This document shows, in pieces, positions 1 through 12,984 of a stretch of 64,000 bases of DNA. A model generated the notes under the pieces. It was not told the origin of the DNA and made no database searches. It saw only the letters and a list, made by a program, of their open reading frames with translations. The number at the start of each line of letters is the position of its first letter. Within the stretch, counting starts at the first letter, position 1. The stretch is from Phoronis australis (taxonomy: Eukaryota > Phoronida > Phoronidae): NCBI GenBank assembly GCA_002633005.1, contig NMRA01000295.1, forward strand, positions 166,967-230,966, written 5' to 3'. The translations under genes were made by a program, and so were the position numbers.

Positions 1-3000
1 GTTGCCTAAGGCAGTACGCAACTCCTCTTCTAAGTCAAGGTCATACAATAATCTGAACTTGTCCTTGACCTGTTTTCGGTGGCTCTTTGACCTCTTTATT
101 AATGTCCTATTGAGACTATCATTAGATGGAACTGAAAAACATAATAACATTTGTCAATTAAATCTTCATACTTTTGGCTTGCTGTCCAAACAAAACAAAA
201 TCAAGATTAGACCACATAGTCTTGAAAATTCTTTAGATATAAATTTCTGCTTCCTCAAAAAACATTAAAGACATTTCCATGACAAAAATCGTCAGAAACT
301 CACAAGCATGACCAGCCCCTTCAAAGTTCACCCATTAATTCAATTGTATGTCATCTTGCAATTCCAACTGAATCAAAGTGTCTTAAAACAATATTTTTCA
401 CATTTATTATCAGCTTACCTAAATTTTTCACTCCTTGAAACAGTAACTTGGCATCTTGATCCACCAAAATTTCTTTTTCAGACTAAAGAAAAAGTTATGG
501 AAATATTACTTTAAAACAGAATATTTAAAAAAAATCCAGTGAAGATGTGTCCTAGCTCTGCAAGGAATGGCGTCAAGTGATGCTGGTGACAATCTGGGGA
601 CTACCAGAGTTAAGCATGAAATTTGAGATGGCTGAGGTTAAACTTAGCGGCAACCAAGGTGTTGACATTTGACAAAGTTGAATTTGCACTTACTGTCCCC
701 TCCGGTAATTTTTACCTTCCTGCAAGCTTGCGGTACAAAGCTCATTTTGCAAAAAAGTTTACATAAGCCTGTCCATGATAACATACAGAAATTGCACAAG
801 GGTTCAATTTTCACTAAATAATCTCACATTAGGGGAAATTTTTCTCGAAGACTTCCCACAGTTTTGGGACAAAATATTCCAGAGAAATGTAGAAGGATCC
901 AAGTATCAGTTATGATAACAAGACGGCCTGCCACCTGTTGGTGAAAACTCACGCTAGGCATATCTCCAGCAATACATCCATACACGACAATGGATTCAGT
1001 ATCTAGAGTTACTATATGTACGGAATGTCGCAAAAACGCTCACAAAATTGCTGTGAAATATGTACCAGGATATGGTGTTACTGAGATCTAATGATGTTTT
1101 ATACATTCCAGAAATGCCAAAGTTGTTTTCCACTGAGTAAAAGTTCGAAAAATTGCGATGAGTTTTGGAACGAAACACTTGTGCAGTTTCACGGTAGATA
1201 TGGAGGATTTTCCACAAAGCTGATGTAGCAAGGTAGAGCGCAACCCAATCAAATTTTAATTCTAATTCAAAAAGAACAGTTTCCATGACTTCTGACTTCA
1301 TTTAATTCAAGCATTAGACGCAGTCCTCATTTGACTGGGAAGTGCTAGTTTAGTGCATAAGTCAGCTGTGGAGAGTCTGAACAAATTCTTTTTTGTTCAT
1401 TTAGAATCAACTGTGACCTTTTCTAAATTTTGTGCCTTACAATTCAAATTTTGTGATTCTTGAAACACAAAAACCATTATTAGTGCTCAATACAACCATT
1501 TTCTGATCTTCACATTTCAGTATATTTTGACACACCTTATACATATCCTTCTGCTAAAGAAAATGTTTATGAAATTAACTATTAGGTACACATTTTTAAT
1601 TAGTAAGTTAAGACCTAAATTTCATTAATATGTATTGTCTGTCAATGTTAGATAGAAACAATGTTAGTAAAATGTTAGTCACCTTAGGTTTAGTAGTTTT
1701 ACTAATCTTTGGTAACCCAACTACCTTATCACTTGCGTCTATGTCAGTTGAAGTTGCAGATGAAGGCTGGAAATTCAAGAAAACATGGTATACACACTAA
1801 CTGGTATGAATGGAATTGAGGGAAATTTACGCATTCAGCAAACACCCTTTCTTTCAAACTTTTACAGTTAACAGCCTATAAAAGTTATTCGAATTTCAGT
1901 CATAGGGGAACTAATAAACGAGCATCTATTATGGTAAAGCACCTACCTCAGATGGTAAAACACCTACCTCAGATGGCGACGGTTCCTCGCTATTTGTACT
2001 CAGTCTGGATTTGCCAAACCTCTGGCTCTAAAAAGCATAACAACTCATCTACATATCTAGATTTACTGCCCAACGTAAAAGCAGATTTAACATTCAAGAG
2101 GCATTATGAATTTAGTTTTGCAAGGTGAAAGTAGCAAGTGTAAATTTCACTTGTCGTTATTACCCAAGCGTTAGGGCAAAAATGCATAACAGCAATTGGC
2201 TCTGTTCCACAGACCCTTGAGTTAATCTATTCCTCGTATCCATCCCTAGCACCAAAACTAAATGTAATAAAATATGCTTGTTATATGGTTATGAGTCATT
2301 GAGAAATTCGTCTGTCTGTGCTCTGTTCTGTGTTTTGGGGAAAATCGAAGGGGCAGGACTGCAACACAAAACAAAACCAGTTGCTTTGGAAACTTTGTTT
2401 TTATTCAGTTAAGGCCACAGAAGAGGCAATTGTCACTGCGTTAGCAAGTCACTGTGTCCCTAAAACTACCTTAGATGAAATTGTGTACCCTTTGAAACAA
2501 AAAGGAAATTCACTAAAGTGAGTCAGCAACTTCCTAAAACCACTTCGGCTGTAGTAACATCATACCTTTCTTGGTCTATTTACAAAAAAGCTAAAGTTTG
2601 GAATAAATAAACCAAGAGATTTTAGACATGAGTGAGGTACAGGTTTCAAATGAGTCAGGCAGAGACCAGAACTAGTTGTGACTATTTTCTTTGGCCTAAT
2701 TAATTGTTTTGGGCACTCTTATTGAGTGTCTTTCTGATAACTTACTATAAAATCATTCACATATCTAAAATGTCATGAAGGCAGTAACCACAGTGTAAAA
2801 GGGTAGACTATGTTGATTAATACCCAAAAATGGTAGTAAAATCGCCTCATTTTTTTAGCCATACAAAATTGAACTTCGTGCTCATTTAAACTACTACAAG
2901 CACACACGCACAGTACATAAACACTATCTACAGCTGCAGAATTTTAAGCCAATCGCACACAAAATGTAAATGATACATACTTCAAGAAATTACTAAATCA

Positions 3001-6000
3001 GAAACTATAGTTAGTTTTTAGCAAGAATGTTCAACACCAGAAACTCAGTATTTTGAGGCTTTCAAAGTGTTGCACAGTACAATTCAAAACTTACGCTACA
3101 TTTCTGGAGTCAAACCAGCATTGTCGTGTACACTATTTGTCTACAGTCATCATCCCATACATAATTTTTAAGATTTTGTTTCATCTTTCAAGGCCCCCAT
3201 GGTCTCCCCTAGATGCCAGCCAATGCCTTCCTGGATTCAACAGAACAATATAACCTGAAGTATACTTGAAAGTTTTTTAATACTATGTGCACACACGTGA
3301 CGACAACGCAGTTTTCAAACAAATAGATATGCTTAAGCCATGATTCTTTTTACACTACCAATCTTAATTTTTGTCAATAGATATACTAGGTGTACCAATA
3401 CCTCTGGAAATGTCCTTGACCTTTGTGTGGAAGCCATAGCAGCATTGTAAGCTATTCCCCAGTCTTTTGTACTTTCACTCCACATGCCCTTGTAATATGC
3501 CTTCTTTTTATAGTCCTCTTCCTGTACACAAAGGGAAATGTGGGTATTAGGAACCACACACTAGTCAGAAAGACCATTGGTCTGAAGGTCATAGTCATTG
3601 GTCAGAAAGGTGTTACAAACAGGAAGGAGTGCAAAAAAGTTTCAGTCATACAGTAGTTTTAAGAATAAGTTGGCGAAATATCTTTTTATTGAAAATTTCA
3701 AAGCAAAATTTGCAGGCTAATTTTCTTACAATATACACATGTTTGGCCTGTTTCCCCAAGTTTGTCAAAAAGTCAATGACACCAGGCAAATTCCATTGAG
3801 CCTGTTCAACTTAATCCGAACTCCTGTACAACAAGGTATGGGGAACATTATGAGAACATTAATTCAACCTACACACAAAAGGTGAAGAAGAGTATATTTC
3901 TGGCCACTGTTAACCACCTGGTTGGTTTAAATTGTCACCTGTGTGTACCTGAGCTAAACAACCACAAGGTACATTACATTAGTAGTAAAATTGTGATGAG
4001 CACCTACCCAAGCAGTCACACTGTATTTTGGGCGGACTTTCTGAAGATTCTTGGCAATAACTGCATTTTGTTCGGCTATCTGCTCAAGTTCTTTTAACCG
4101 ATGAGAGGAGTTTAGACTGGAATAAAGTCATTAATGACGTTTTACCAACACTAAGATTTGTCAACACCAAAGTATGGTAGCATAATTTATACACCAGATA
4201 ACAACAATAATGCCATCCTTTAGCATGTCCTGTTAGCTTGCTGGGACGAATAATGCGCAAAAAATCTATAAAACACCAATTGAAAATGAATTAAGGCTCT
4301 AATGAAGTTACCCAGTTGAAAGGTTTGATGCCATTTGACTTTGTAACATAAGGAATTTTCAGAGGTTTCTGAATTTAACGAGGTTTTCACTCTGAAAATT
4401 ATATGCCTGAAAAATATAATGTAGAAAAGAATTTGTTGTTTTATATTAGTGATTCGCAATCCTTATAATTTTAAAAATGGCAACCATGACACTTTTTAGT
4501 GTACTTTACACAATCAGTGCTTCCTTTATTAGCTGCTTACATCTGTTACCTTTGGGTCCCATGTTACCTTTGGGTCCCATGTTACCTTTGGGTCCCATGT
4601 TACCTTTGGGTCCCATGTTACCTTTGGGTCCCATGTTACCTTTGGGTCCCATGTTACCTTTGGGTCCCATGTTACCTTTGGGTCCTATGTTACCTTAGGG
4701 TTTCATGTTACCTCTGGTTCTCATGTTTTAAAATGGAATTATATCCTATTCTCACCTCCTTGATTCGTAACCGTTCCAATTGTCGACTTTTCCACGTCTT
4801 TTTAAGATAGATGACATCTTTTCTAAAAGCACAGTGTTACCATAGTCTATAAGTGCTTGCTTCTCCTCCTCTAACTGTAATGTACGGAGATTCACATATA
4901 TAACAAAAGTTAAATTACTTGACTAAGAGTCACCAATTGCAAAGATAGAATAAAATAATAAAATGTACAAAATTGCACAATAAGTCACAATATCGGAATA
5001 AAAACCTGCCATAATATTAAAAATGGCATAGCGAGAGTTCCATAAAATCCTTGATAAAAGCAATGTTTTCTACAGAAAGCCTGTTGTAAGGTAAACAATT
5101 ATTAAAAAACATAATATGAAAAAGACATTTCATAGTGTGTAACTCACTCCACATGGGAGTGAGCGGAGACCATCCCAGGTAATCAGTGCTCACCTGCAGT
5201 TTCTTCAGTCTCAGCATGAGGTGTGGGAATTTTGGAGGAGATGCGGAGTCTATGGAACTTTTCATAGAATTCATCTTGAATTGAAAACAAATTATGTTAA
5301 AGGTGGAATGGCTCACCTTGGTGATTAAACATGCATGCAAAGTAGTGCAACAGCTCATTGTGGTCATAAACTATCTTAAGCCTCATCTTATCATCAGCTT
5401 AAATTGATGAATGGCAGTAATGATTTTATTTTGCTGTTGTTAATAGCAACAACGGTGGCAATTGAATATAACTAATCATCCTTTGTGTCATATAAGCCTA
5501 CTTAAATTTAATAGGATTTCCAATAGCAAGCTGCACGCGCCGACACTGAGAATGCCAATTTATATGTCCAAGGTCCCGGTTAGATAGGTAGTTGCCAGAG
5601 CAATCTGAACACACAAGCCATTTAACTTGGAGAGGCGGAGAAATTAACGTAACCGTGAAATGATCCACGACTATGTGTGAAAGAGGTGCGGGGTTATGAT
5701 GTCAGGCTGTGGCTATTGGCATTATATGACTCATATAGAACAAATCTTTTTCTTTATATATTTCTACAACTTTTCAGACTAAATACGAGCAGAATCATTT
5801 AAATTACCATTTCAGCATTTTTCCAGACAGTTAGCCAAATTCGTTAAGTCAGCATATGACTTTGGTAGGTCTACTGTTATAGGTCCTACTTGTGACTGAT
5901 TTGTCAATTGTTATTTGCGTCATTCTTAAGTGACAAATAAGCCCGCTGAGTACAGATTGTTATTACAATTCACATATTGTTGATACTAATGATCACTGAA

Positions 6001-7710
6001 GCACTACCACCACTTTAGTTCTTGTGCCGGGTGTTGTGTGAGAGAGTAACATAAAGTGACCTGGGCCAAACAGGCTATAAATACCTCGTCTGCCTCTCAC
6101 TTTGATGGTCGACACTGATTAGATGGCTTTATTGACTTGCTAACAGTCAATTATAAGTCAAATAGCTGTGGACAGTACTCTCAGAGTCTACTCAGTCTTG
6201 AGTAGACTCTTAATCAATATAATACACTTTAAGAATACCCGAGTATTGATTGTATATACTTGGGTTCTAAAATGGAGAATTGTAGTATTTGGTGCTGCAT
6301 CATCAATCCTCGAATGATATGATGGATATCGTCGTAACATGCTGTAATTGTTTACATCATCAAATTAATTATCAGTGATGTCGTTCTTAGTTCCTATGCT
6401 AAGACTAGTTGTCATGGTAATGAATTAAAAAACGAGAAACGGTCATAAAATTAATGCTACATTTCGCCCTGTTTAGCTGACTAAAACAAAAATTGAAATA
6501 GGCCTTTTATTCCTATAAACTCGATGTGATTAAATTTCGTTATCTAGCCAGGATTGTCCTTTCGTTACCAGCTCATCGGGCAACGCCGACATGCGTTATT
6601 TTCCGTATTCGCAAGTCAAGGGTTGATCAACAGCAAAGAAATTCCGAAGCAATTTATTGGGGCGCTAATGATTTCGATATTCTTGTTTATAACGGAAACA
6701 GAATCCTATCGTAGTAAAGACAAAGATATTACAGTTACACCTGAATATTATCGGACCAAATCATGAGAGACGTAATTAGATTTTCGTTTTATAGTCAAAT
6801 CAACAGCGCGAAATGCAGCCTAAACAAACAACGCTTGGGAAGGAATAATTGAATAGCACGAGTCGGCTCTTCCATGACTACTTCATGAAACGTCATTTGA
6901 TTTGGCCCAGACTGTGAAGATTCACCGTTTATCTTTGAGCTACACCATATCACCTGATTGTCAAAGAATAGATACCTTTGGTAAACAGACGGGGACTGTC
7001 GGGAAGATAGCATGATAAGAGAATTACTGTTTAATACTACCCCACAGTGTTGAAGTATTTCTGTAGATATCGTAACACAGGATGGAATGAATGTGTCACT
7101 CTTTACAGAGATAAAATAAAAATGCTATTTTGAAATAGCTACGTTGTGCATGACTGTTTTTGTATATCTAAGCATGTTAAATAGCCGTTTTGTGATACTT
7201 CCAAAGCTATCGAATTCTCCATTACGTTAGGGATTGGTTTTAAAACATGCCTCGAACATTTCCCTGAAAATAGCAGAAAATGGTTTTTGTCTTCAAATCC
7301 CCATTCAAGGCACAAATAGGAAAAACAAAATGTCATCGATTTTGAGATAGTTAACTAACTGAAGTTAGATCACTTCATTTCAATCACGTGGTACTCTCAG
7401 TCTCAATCGTTTTGGAAGTAGAACACTGCATTTGTTGGTACAATTTTGGACAAAAATGATTACCCTATTGATCTTTTTACTTTTCTAACATTGGTGTAAA
7501 TACCCAGAATTTCTGAAAAGATTGTCTGGTGTTAGCTATGCCATAAACGTTGAAAAACTGTTACCATCTACTTTAATTGGTGGTACCTATGATGAGAACC
7601 TGATGTGATTTCACCAAGTGGTAATGAAAAATTTGAGACCTGTTTCATTGGAGTTTTCTTATTTCATGTTGAGACAGGTATAACAGGAAAAAATGGTCAC
7701 AAAAATACCA

Positions 7711-7746
<36 letters not shown>

Positions 7747-7983
7747 TAAGAATATAAATAAGTAAATATAAAGTAATAGGCTACGTAGGGAATAAAATAC
7801 CAATTATCACGCTCGTGACTGAAACACATTCCTTGCAGAAGTAACAAATTTGAACATAAAATTCATAATAACCACAAATTTTACTCAAGATGTGTATACC
7901 TTCTCTTGATGTGCCTTATAGTGTCGCTCTCTCCACCTCCTCTCTAACAGCTTACTACACGACGGGAAGCTCATCTTGGGCAT
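1..7983 (-). CDS. CFAP97/hemingway-domain protein, with predicted annexin-like C-terminal region (partial, runs off left edge)
   Basis: Exons on the minus strand, all GT-AG and in consistent phase: 7983-7900, 5274-5194, 4874-4756, 4116-4008, 3521-3402, 1766-1725, 1002-953, 719-694 and 131-1 (open at the edge); 254 codons are visible. Exons 1-5 give the KIAA1430/CFAP97 signature: a basic N-terminus, then PHLMLRLKKLQ, LLEKMSSILKRRGKVDNWN, SLNSSHRLKELEQ, a Lys-Tyr pair after KVRP, and WEEDYKK. This family is axonemal (Drosophila hemingway, vertebrate CFAP97D1/D2), so a role in cilia or sperm flagella is inferred. Exons 6-9 encode a Ser/Thr-rich linker, then residues resembling one annexin repeat: DVLLEICLAK, a loop with GGD, LIKRSKSHRKQ and LYDLDLEEELRTALGN. 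Exons 1-5 are secure. Exon 6 is likely. Exons 7 and 8 are short, exon 7 has a weak acceptor, and they could belong to a separate downstream annexin gene. The start is the first ATG in an open exon; no better upstream exon was seen. Confidence 0.8.
4546..4725. repeat. 18-bp minisatellite, 10 copies, in intron 3 of the CFAP97-type gene
   Basis: Ten head-to-tail copies of TTACCTTTGGGTCCCATG: seven identical, then three that diverge towards the exon. The array ends 30 bp short of the splice donor at 4756/4755. On the gene's own strand each unit contains AAAGGTAACATG, a reasonable match to a 5' splice site. Open frames across the array are periodicity artefacts because 18 is divisible by 3. Confidence 0.95.
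6184..6209. repeat. Perfect hairpin, 11-bp stem
   Basis: GAGTCTACTCA, four bases, then its exact reverse complement TGAGTAGACTC. It stands alone, with no U-tract or gene end beside it, so a terminator role is unlikely in this eukaryotic intron. Confidence 0.85.
7711..7744. repeat. (AAT)n microsatellite
   Basis: About eleven uninterrupted AAT units. Confidence 0.95.
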
Positions 7984-10900
7984 GGTAGTAGACTCACATG
8001 ACACCAACTACAGTATACCACAGACTGAGTCACTTCAATTAGATGAAAAGCTCATTAGGAATACCAAAACTGACGACACGTTGGAGATAAAATCAGTGAC
8101 TATATTCCATATTTCGGTTGGCACCAAGGCTTCAGCGCACAGTAATATATGTTCTGCGTACAAGTGTGTTTGACATTTAAATTTTGGTATTCCACTAATG
8201 TTCCCACGACACATTACAGTTCTGGATCAATTTAAGGTGTAAATATGATGTTGACATGGTAAAAGAATCGAATACCGCAACACCACATGTTTTAGGGATT
8301 GATCCAGGCTCGCTAACGACTCTTGAGCTAAATTCCAAAGCTTATAAAAGACAGACATTCACAGTGTCACATACCAAATGAGGCAAGTGACAAAACTACA
8401 TTGTAGTATTGAATTTCACTTTACCCTCCAGCCACAATTTATGTTGACGTTTAGCACGTACAATACATGCAAGTATTGTTGGCTTACAGCGTCCATCAGT
8501 AGTGAAAGCTTCACCACCACCAGACAGCTTCAACGCGTGATGGTAAAACGCATTACACAATTTTGTCAGTTGAGAATATTGGCCAAAAGTTTTCACCAGT
8601 AGACTTACATTGTGGTATACTTACTTAGACACAAGCTGGTAGGCTTCTAAACGGGAAAGTCCAAATGTGTTTCTTACATTGCCTGACCGTACAAAGTAAC
8701 AAAATAATACAATCGAGCCTTTCAACTCACCATACAAGGTTAAAATCTTCAAAAAGTTCAAGCGTGATAACCCATTGCAACCTTTTACTCCACTCTATTA
8801 TGAATAGACGACGACATACAAGTTGGCCAACAGAAAAGAAATCACAACACACACACTATATAATGTAAACCTGTATACTGCAACAACAATAGCAACGGCG
8901 AGCGGAATGCGTTCAACTCGGTCTGACGGTTGTTTCCCTAACGACGACCGAGTATTCTTGCCGGTCAACAAGGTAAATTGATATGCTAATACGCATCATG
9001 TAAGCTCTATACAAACACCAACCTTCCTGGGACACAGTGCGCGAGGCCTGCTTGAGTTGGTGTTGAGACGGGTAGCAAATTATTAGGACTGGAAACTTTG
9101 GCCGTTTTACTTTCTTAACATCATGGTTTTTCAATCATAAGCAAGCATTTCTGTTAATCAATAATACATTAAGAAGGCCAACAGAAATGCCAAAGGTCGT
9201 GATGGGCTATAGAACGACCGGATTTTTCATAAAATTTGATGGGGAACTCACAATTCACCAGGTTACCATTATATAGTGCCCAAACAAAATAGGTTAGTGC
9301 GGTAGAATTAGCGTTTTCTGCAATATAATTATGAGCTACCTTGAAGACGAACTGCAATTTTAATTGTTGGTCTGTAATGATTGTGCAGACCTCCGTCAGG
9401 TATGAAAATTTTGATAAGCATAACCCTGTCCCATACTTCATCAAGCGAAGACTCCTGATGCAAACATTGTTACGTTCGTACATTTAGCCACAGTGCATAT
9501 AGAAAATTTGTTTAATTTCATGTTTTGAATTTAACCGTGCTTGTAGATGGCCTCGAATGCAATAAAATATCGTAGGAGACTTGTGACACAACGGTCCCAC
9601 ACGTATGCATGCCTATCAGTATTTCAGGGCCGTGATCCGCAAATGAAGGACAACCGCGAGAAAAGTAGTGATGTCGTGTACTTTGCTTGTAATACATGGT
9701 GGTATCGGGGGAAGACTTACGTCAGCTTAGCTTTTAGGTCATCATCTCTCACAAAAATACTCAACTATATACAAAACTCTCACAAAAAATTATCCACTGC
9801 CCGACGAACCTTGATTAACTGCATGACGTCAAAAAAGCATTGTTCCGCAAAAGCAATTAATCGACAGTAACATCACGGTGATGTGCTACGGTGTGATGTC
9901 ATTGTTGGTATCCAACTTTTATGCAACCGGTCTGTGATGATTTGTGATCCAGCCAGCAATGCCGAAAGATTTGTAAGGGGCCCTACGATACCGAGTTAAT
10001 TAATATGGAAGAACAAACACAAAAAACAGAAAGAACGCAACAATTGGTGCTAATTTCGCGGAGGAGGTATTCAGGGTTGAGTAGCCTAATTGGAACAGGT
10101 CAATCATTTTCTTCGCAATCAGTACCAGATTATTTATTTTAAGCTAAATGACAGGGAACCCGCCCAAAGCACAGAAGCGCCATGGAAGTTGTGTGTCGAC
10201 CGGGCGACCGGTTGGGATGGGAGAAAATTGCGGCTACCTGGCAGCGTGGTAACTAGGCCTAAAGCCCAGTTTATAAGTAGCACTTTTATACCTGTATTTA
10301 TCTTTTATTTATTGTGAATTTAGTAATTATTTTTTATTTAATTGTGTTTTCTTGTACTTTTAGTATCTTTTATGTATTGAAATTTATTTTTTTTATTATT
10401 TATTTTGTTTCATCACTCCTTCTATCTTAGTTTCATATTCATCATTGATCATTTAAATTTTGTCTTCCATTTTTGTAGGTCTTTTGTGTATCTTACTGTC
10501 TTTGTATGTTTTGAACGAGGGGCCCCATGGAGAGCAGTGAAAACTGAAGGAGTTACCCTATCACAATGAACAATAAATAAATAAATGAGTCAATAAGCAT
10601 TACTTGTGGAACTATCTGGCAAAAGACAAGTATCACGGCCCTATTAAGAGCGATTGATGGAATGGTGGCAAAACACATTTAAATAATGAATTTTTTTTAA
10701 GACGAAGGGTGGTTTGAAAATTGTCAAATGACAGATGCCCTTCTAGGCCTACTCATTTTGCCAAGCATTCTTCGAACGTATTACAAACGAATAGGACAAT
10801 CCATCCGTCAGGTTAGAGCCAAGTCGTAATGAATGCATACAGGATTTGGTAACCACACTGTTTGTAGCCTGTCAAAGTTACGAAAGCAAGTGTTTTCGTG

Positions 10901-12115
10901 TTCTCAGTGCATACGTCAAACTTAGCACAGTCACTGGCGATTACTTAGTAGGTCATGCTGCGCAAAATTTCCACAAGGCCATAACTTGGAAAGATAAATT
11001 TGATATTTCCCCATTGCGTCGGTCTAGTAGTGGTGTCGATGAAAGTCGCATATCAATGATCGCGTCCGAAATATTGTTCACGGTTTTTTTTCAACGACAT
11101 GTATCAAGTATTCAAGTATTCGATCTATGCAGTGTAATTAGCTGCAGCTACAGAGCAACAGTAGCAGTCACGACAGAAGCAGGAATAGGAGCAGAAACAT
11201 TTCAATAAGATACCATACGTGACAACAAAAGATTTTTGGATGTTTAGATGAGATTTCAGAAATAATTTCGTAATGGCACTTTGACAGAGTGGTCTTGCTT
11301 TTACACCCGTGCGTGAACAGAACCGCGTTCACATGCGCCGGGTGTATGTCTGCATGTGTGTAAATTTACACTTGCACGACCTCTGGAGGTGATGTAATTA
11401 ACCCCCCCCCCCGATTTTGTAGCTTCACACCCGGTGTACTTGCGTTTATACGGCTAAAACACAAACCGTACGTAAATATACACTCGGGTGTAAACACCAT
11501 CGTATAAACGGAGCTTATGACGACTGGGGGAGCTCAAAATGCTCGAGAACAAAACATTTTATGAAGCTCAGTGCCTCGCGAAGCCTTAATCCGACACTGC
11601 TTATAGCGGTTAGTGTGCAGGAAACTTTGAGAAAGTAACGTAAAGGTTTATCGGAGAAATGTTATGTTTCTCTCAAGATGGTTAATGTACGGGTACCACT
11701 ACTATGTCAAAAGGTTTCTACAGAGTTCAAATTACAACAAAAGACAGGCTTTCAGTGAAATCTCAGTGCTTAACGGTGGGACTGTCTTGTACCTTTCTGC
11801 TCGTCTTATATGTCAAATGAAATTGAGCACTGATCTCAAACGTCAACAACTGACAAACTACCACTTTCATGGACATTTACAGCCACATTTTTTAATACTG
11901 GGGGGGGGGGGTCATCTTGTCAAACAAGTCTCAACTGTAGTGTTTAATTTTGTTCTCTTTGCGCTGTCCATCCCTAAATTATTCATTACATAAGCTATTT
12001 TAGAAAGTACGACAGTTTTGGCTACACCAATTCTATCTAGCATAGAAATACTGCGGCTTTTCCAGACATGGAAAGACTTAATTTTAAGTTGTTTATAATC
12101 AATGTTTAGTCACGA
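7984..12115. other. Intergenic region upstream of the CFAP97-type gene
   Basis: The first 4 kb of the 6.7-kb gap between the divergent CFAP97-type gene and UBR7. Open frames here (for example 10846-11208 and 11664-11993) show no recognisable domain or splice structure. 11290-11510 is rich in imperfect inverted words around TTTACACCCG. C and G homopolymers lie at about 11402 and 11901. Apart from the LINE-like tail near 10.3-10.6 kb, nothing could be assigned. Confidence 0.5.
10320..10590 (+). mobile_element. Probable LINE 3'-end remnant
   Basis: A T-rich 3'-UTR-like stretch ends in GGAGTTACCCTATCAC and then (AATA)n at 10568-10585. A conserved GTTACCC word followed by a short AAATA tail is usual for 3' ends of LINEs in many invertebrates. 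No reverse transcriptase survives, so this is a family-style inference. Confidence 0.35.
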
Positions 12116-12331
12116 TAGCGGTGGTCAGTTATCTAGAGACTACAGTTCATCATCATATAGCGGTGGTCAGTTACTTTATCTAGAGACTGTAGTCCATCAC
12201 CATCTAGCGGTGGTCAGTTATCTAGAGACTACAGTTCATCATCATATAGCGGTGGTCAGTTACCTAGAGACTGTAGTCCATCACCATCTAGCGGTGGGCA
12301 GTTATCTAGAGACTACAGTTCATCATCATCT
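12116..12331. repeat. 42-bp minisatellite, 5 copies in alternating A-B-A-B-A order
   Basis: Units begin at 12116, 12158, 12205, 12247 and 12289 with TAGCGGTGG. Odd units carry GACTACAGTTCATCATCA and even units carry GACTGTAGTCCATCACCA, so the array has a dimeric higher-order repeat. The second unit has a short insertion. Confidence 0.93.
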
Positions 12332-12477
12332 TTAGACTTGGCCAGAAGATTCTATCCCCTTGTCTCTGTAACGCAGTAATTCCAACTGTATCAGTCCAAA
12401 CGCTTCCTCACGTAAAGGCTTTTTGACATCATGCCAGAAACATTTATAGAACCCCATAAAGCATTACCTGATAGAAG

Positions 12478-12573
12478 TCATAAGTTAACCTGTCATTTCC
12501 TGGAGAATTGTTGTTCTAACAAACTGTCGTAAGTTAACCTGTAATTTCCTGGAGAATTGGTGTTCTAACAAAC
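12478..12573. repeat. 49-bp tandem duplication
   Basis: Two adjacent copies starting with TAAGTTAACCTGT and ending with GTTCTAACAAACT, a few mismatches apart. Confidence 0.9.
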
Positions 12574-12984
12574 TTTTAAAACCTCAGAAAATTCATCCAT
12601 GTTTTAGAGGTCATTATCAACTGACCATCATTATTTTTAAGGACACTTGTACATTTTTATAATTTCTAGTCTGCAACGAAGCAATAACATTGAGCTACTT
12701 TTCCCATCTTCGATTAAACGAGCCATGTTTGTAATCATAACATGTTTATGAATTCTCTATTTTTTAATAATTCCAGATCAGGTTTTGCTTTATCAAAATT
12801 CTGAACAGTTCCTTCACCAACCCTCATTAAATTCTCCTGTTAAGGTCGTGTAGGACCCTAGACAAATGTCCAGTTTTGGTCAACTTCGTAACATCGTGTC
12901 CCATTTACACACCCTTTCACCACAAACCTAATAGGAATTGTTTTTATAAAGTTCCATTTTTTCCTGAGGGCCTATCAAAAATAT

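Larger units (their letters stand above)
5275..7899. other. Intron 1 of the CFAP97-type gene, mostly unique sequence
   Basis: A 2.6-kb AT-rich intron. It holds a perfect 11-bp-stem hairpin at 6184-6209 and an (AAT)n microsatellite at 7711-7744. No coding exon or element could be supported elsewhere in it. Confidence 0.6.

Noticed and set aside
4477-4810. Open frames encoding LPLGPM or CYLWVP repeats
   Set aside because: They are the 18-bp minisatellite read in frame. The region lies in an intron, and the real exon is on the other strand.
8880-8960. Possible RFX X-box upstream of the ciliary-type gene
   Set aside because: GTTGTTTCCCTAACGAC and AATAGCAACGG each match only half of the X-box consensus and lie 0.9 kb from the start codon.
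10846-11208. 120-codon open frame on the plus strand
   Set aside because: No known domain, no splice signals or homology features; chance length in AT-rich DNA is plausible.
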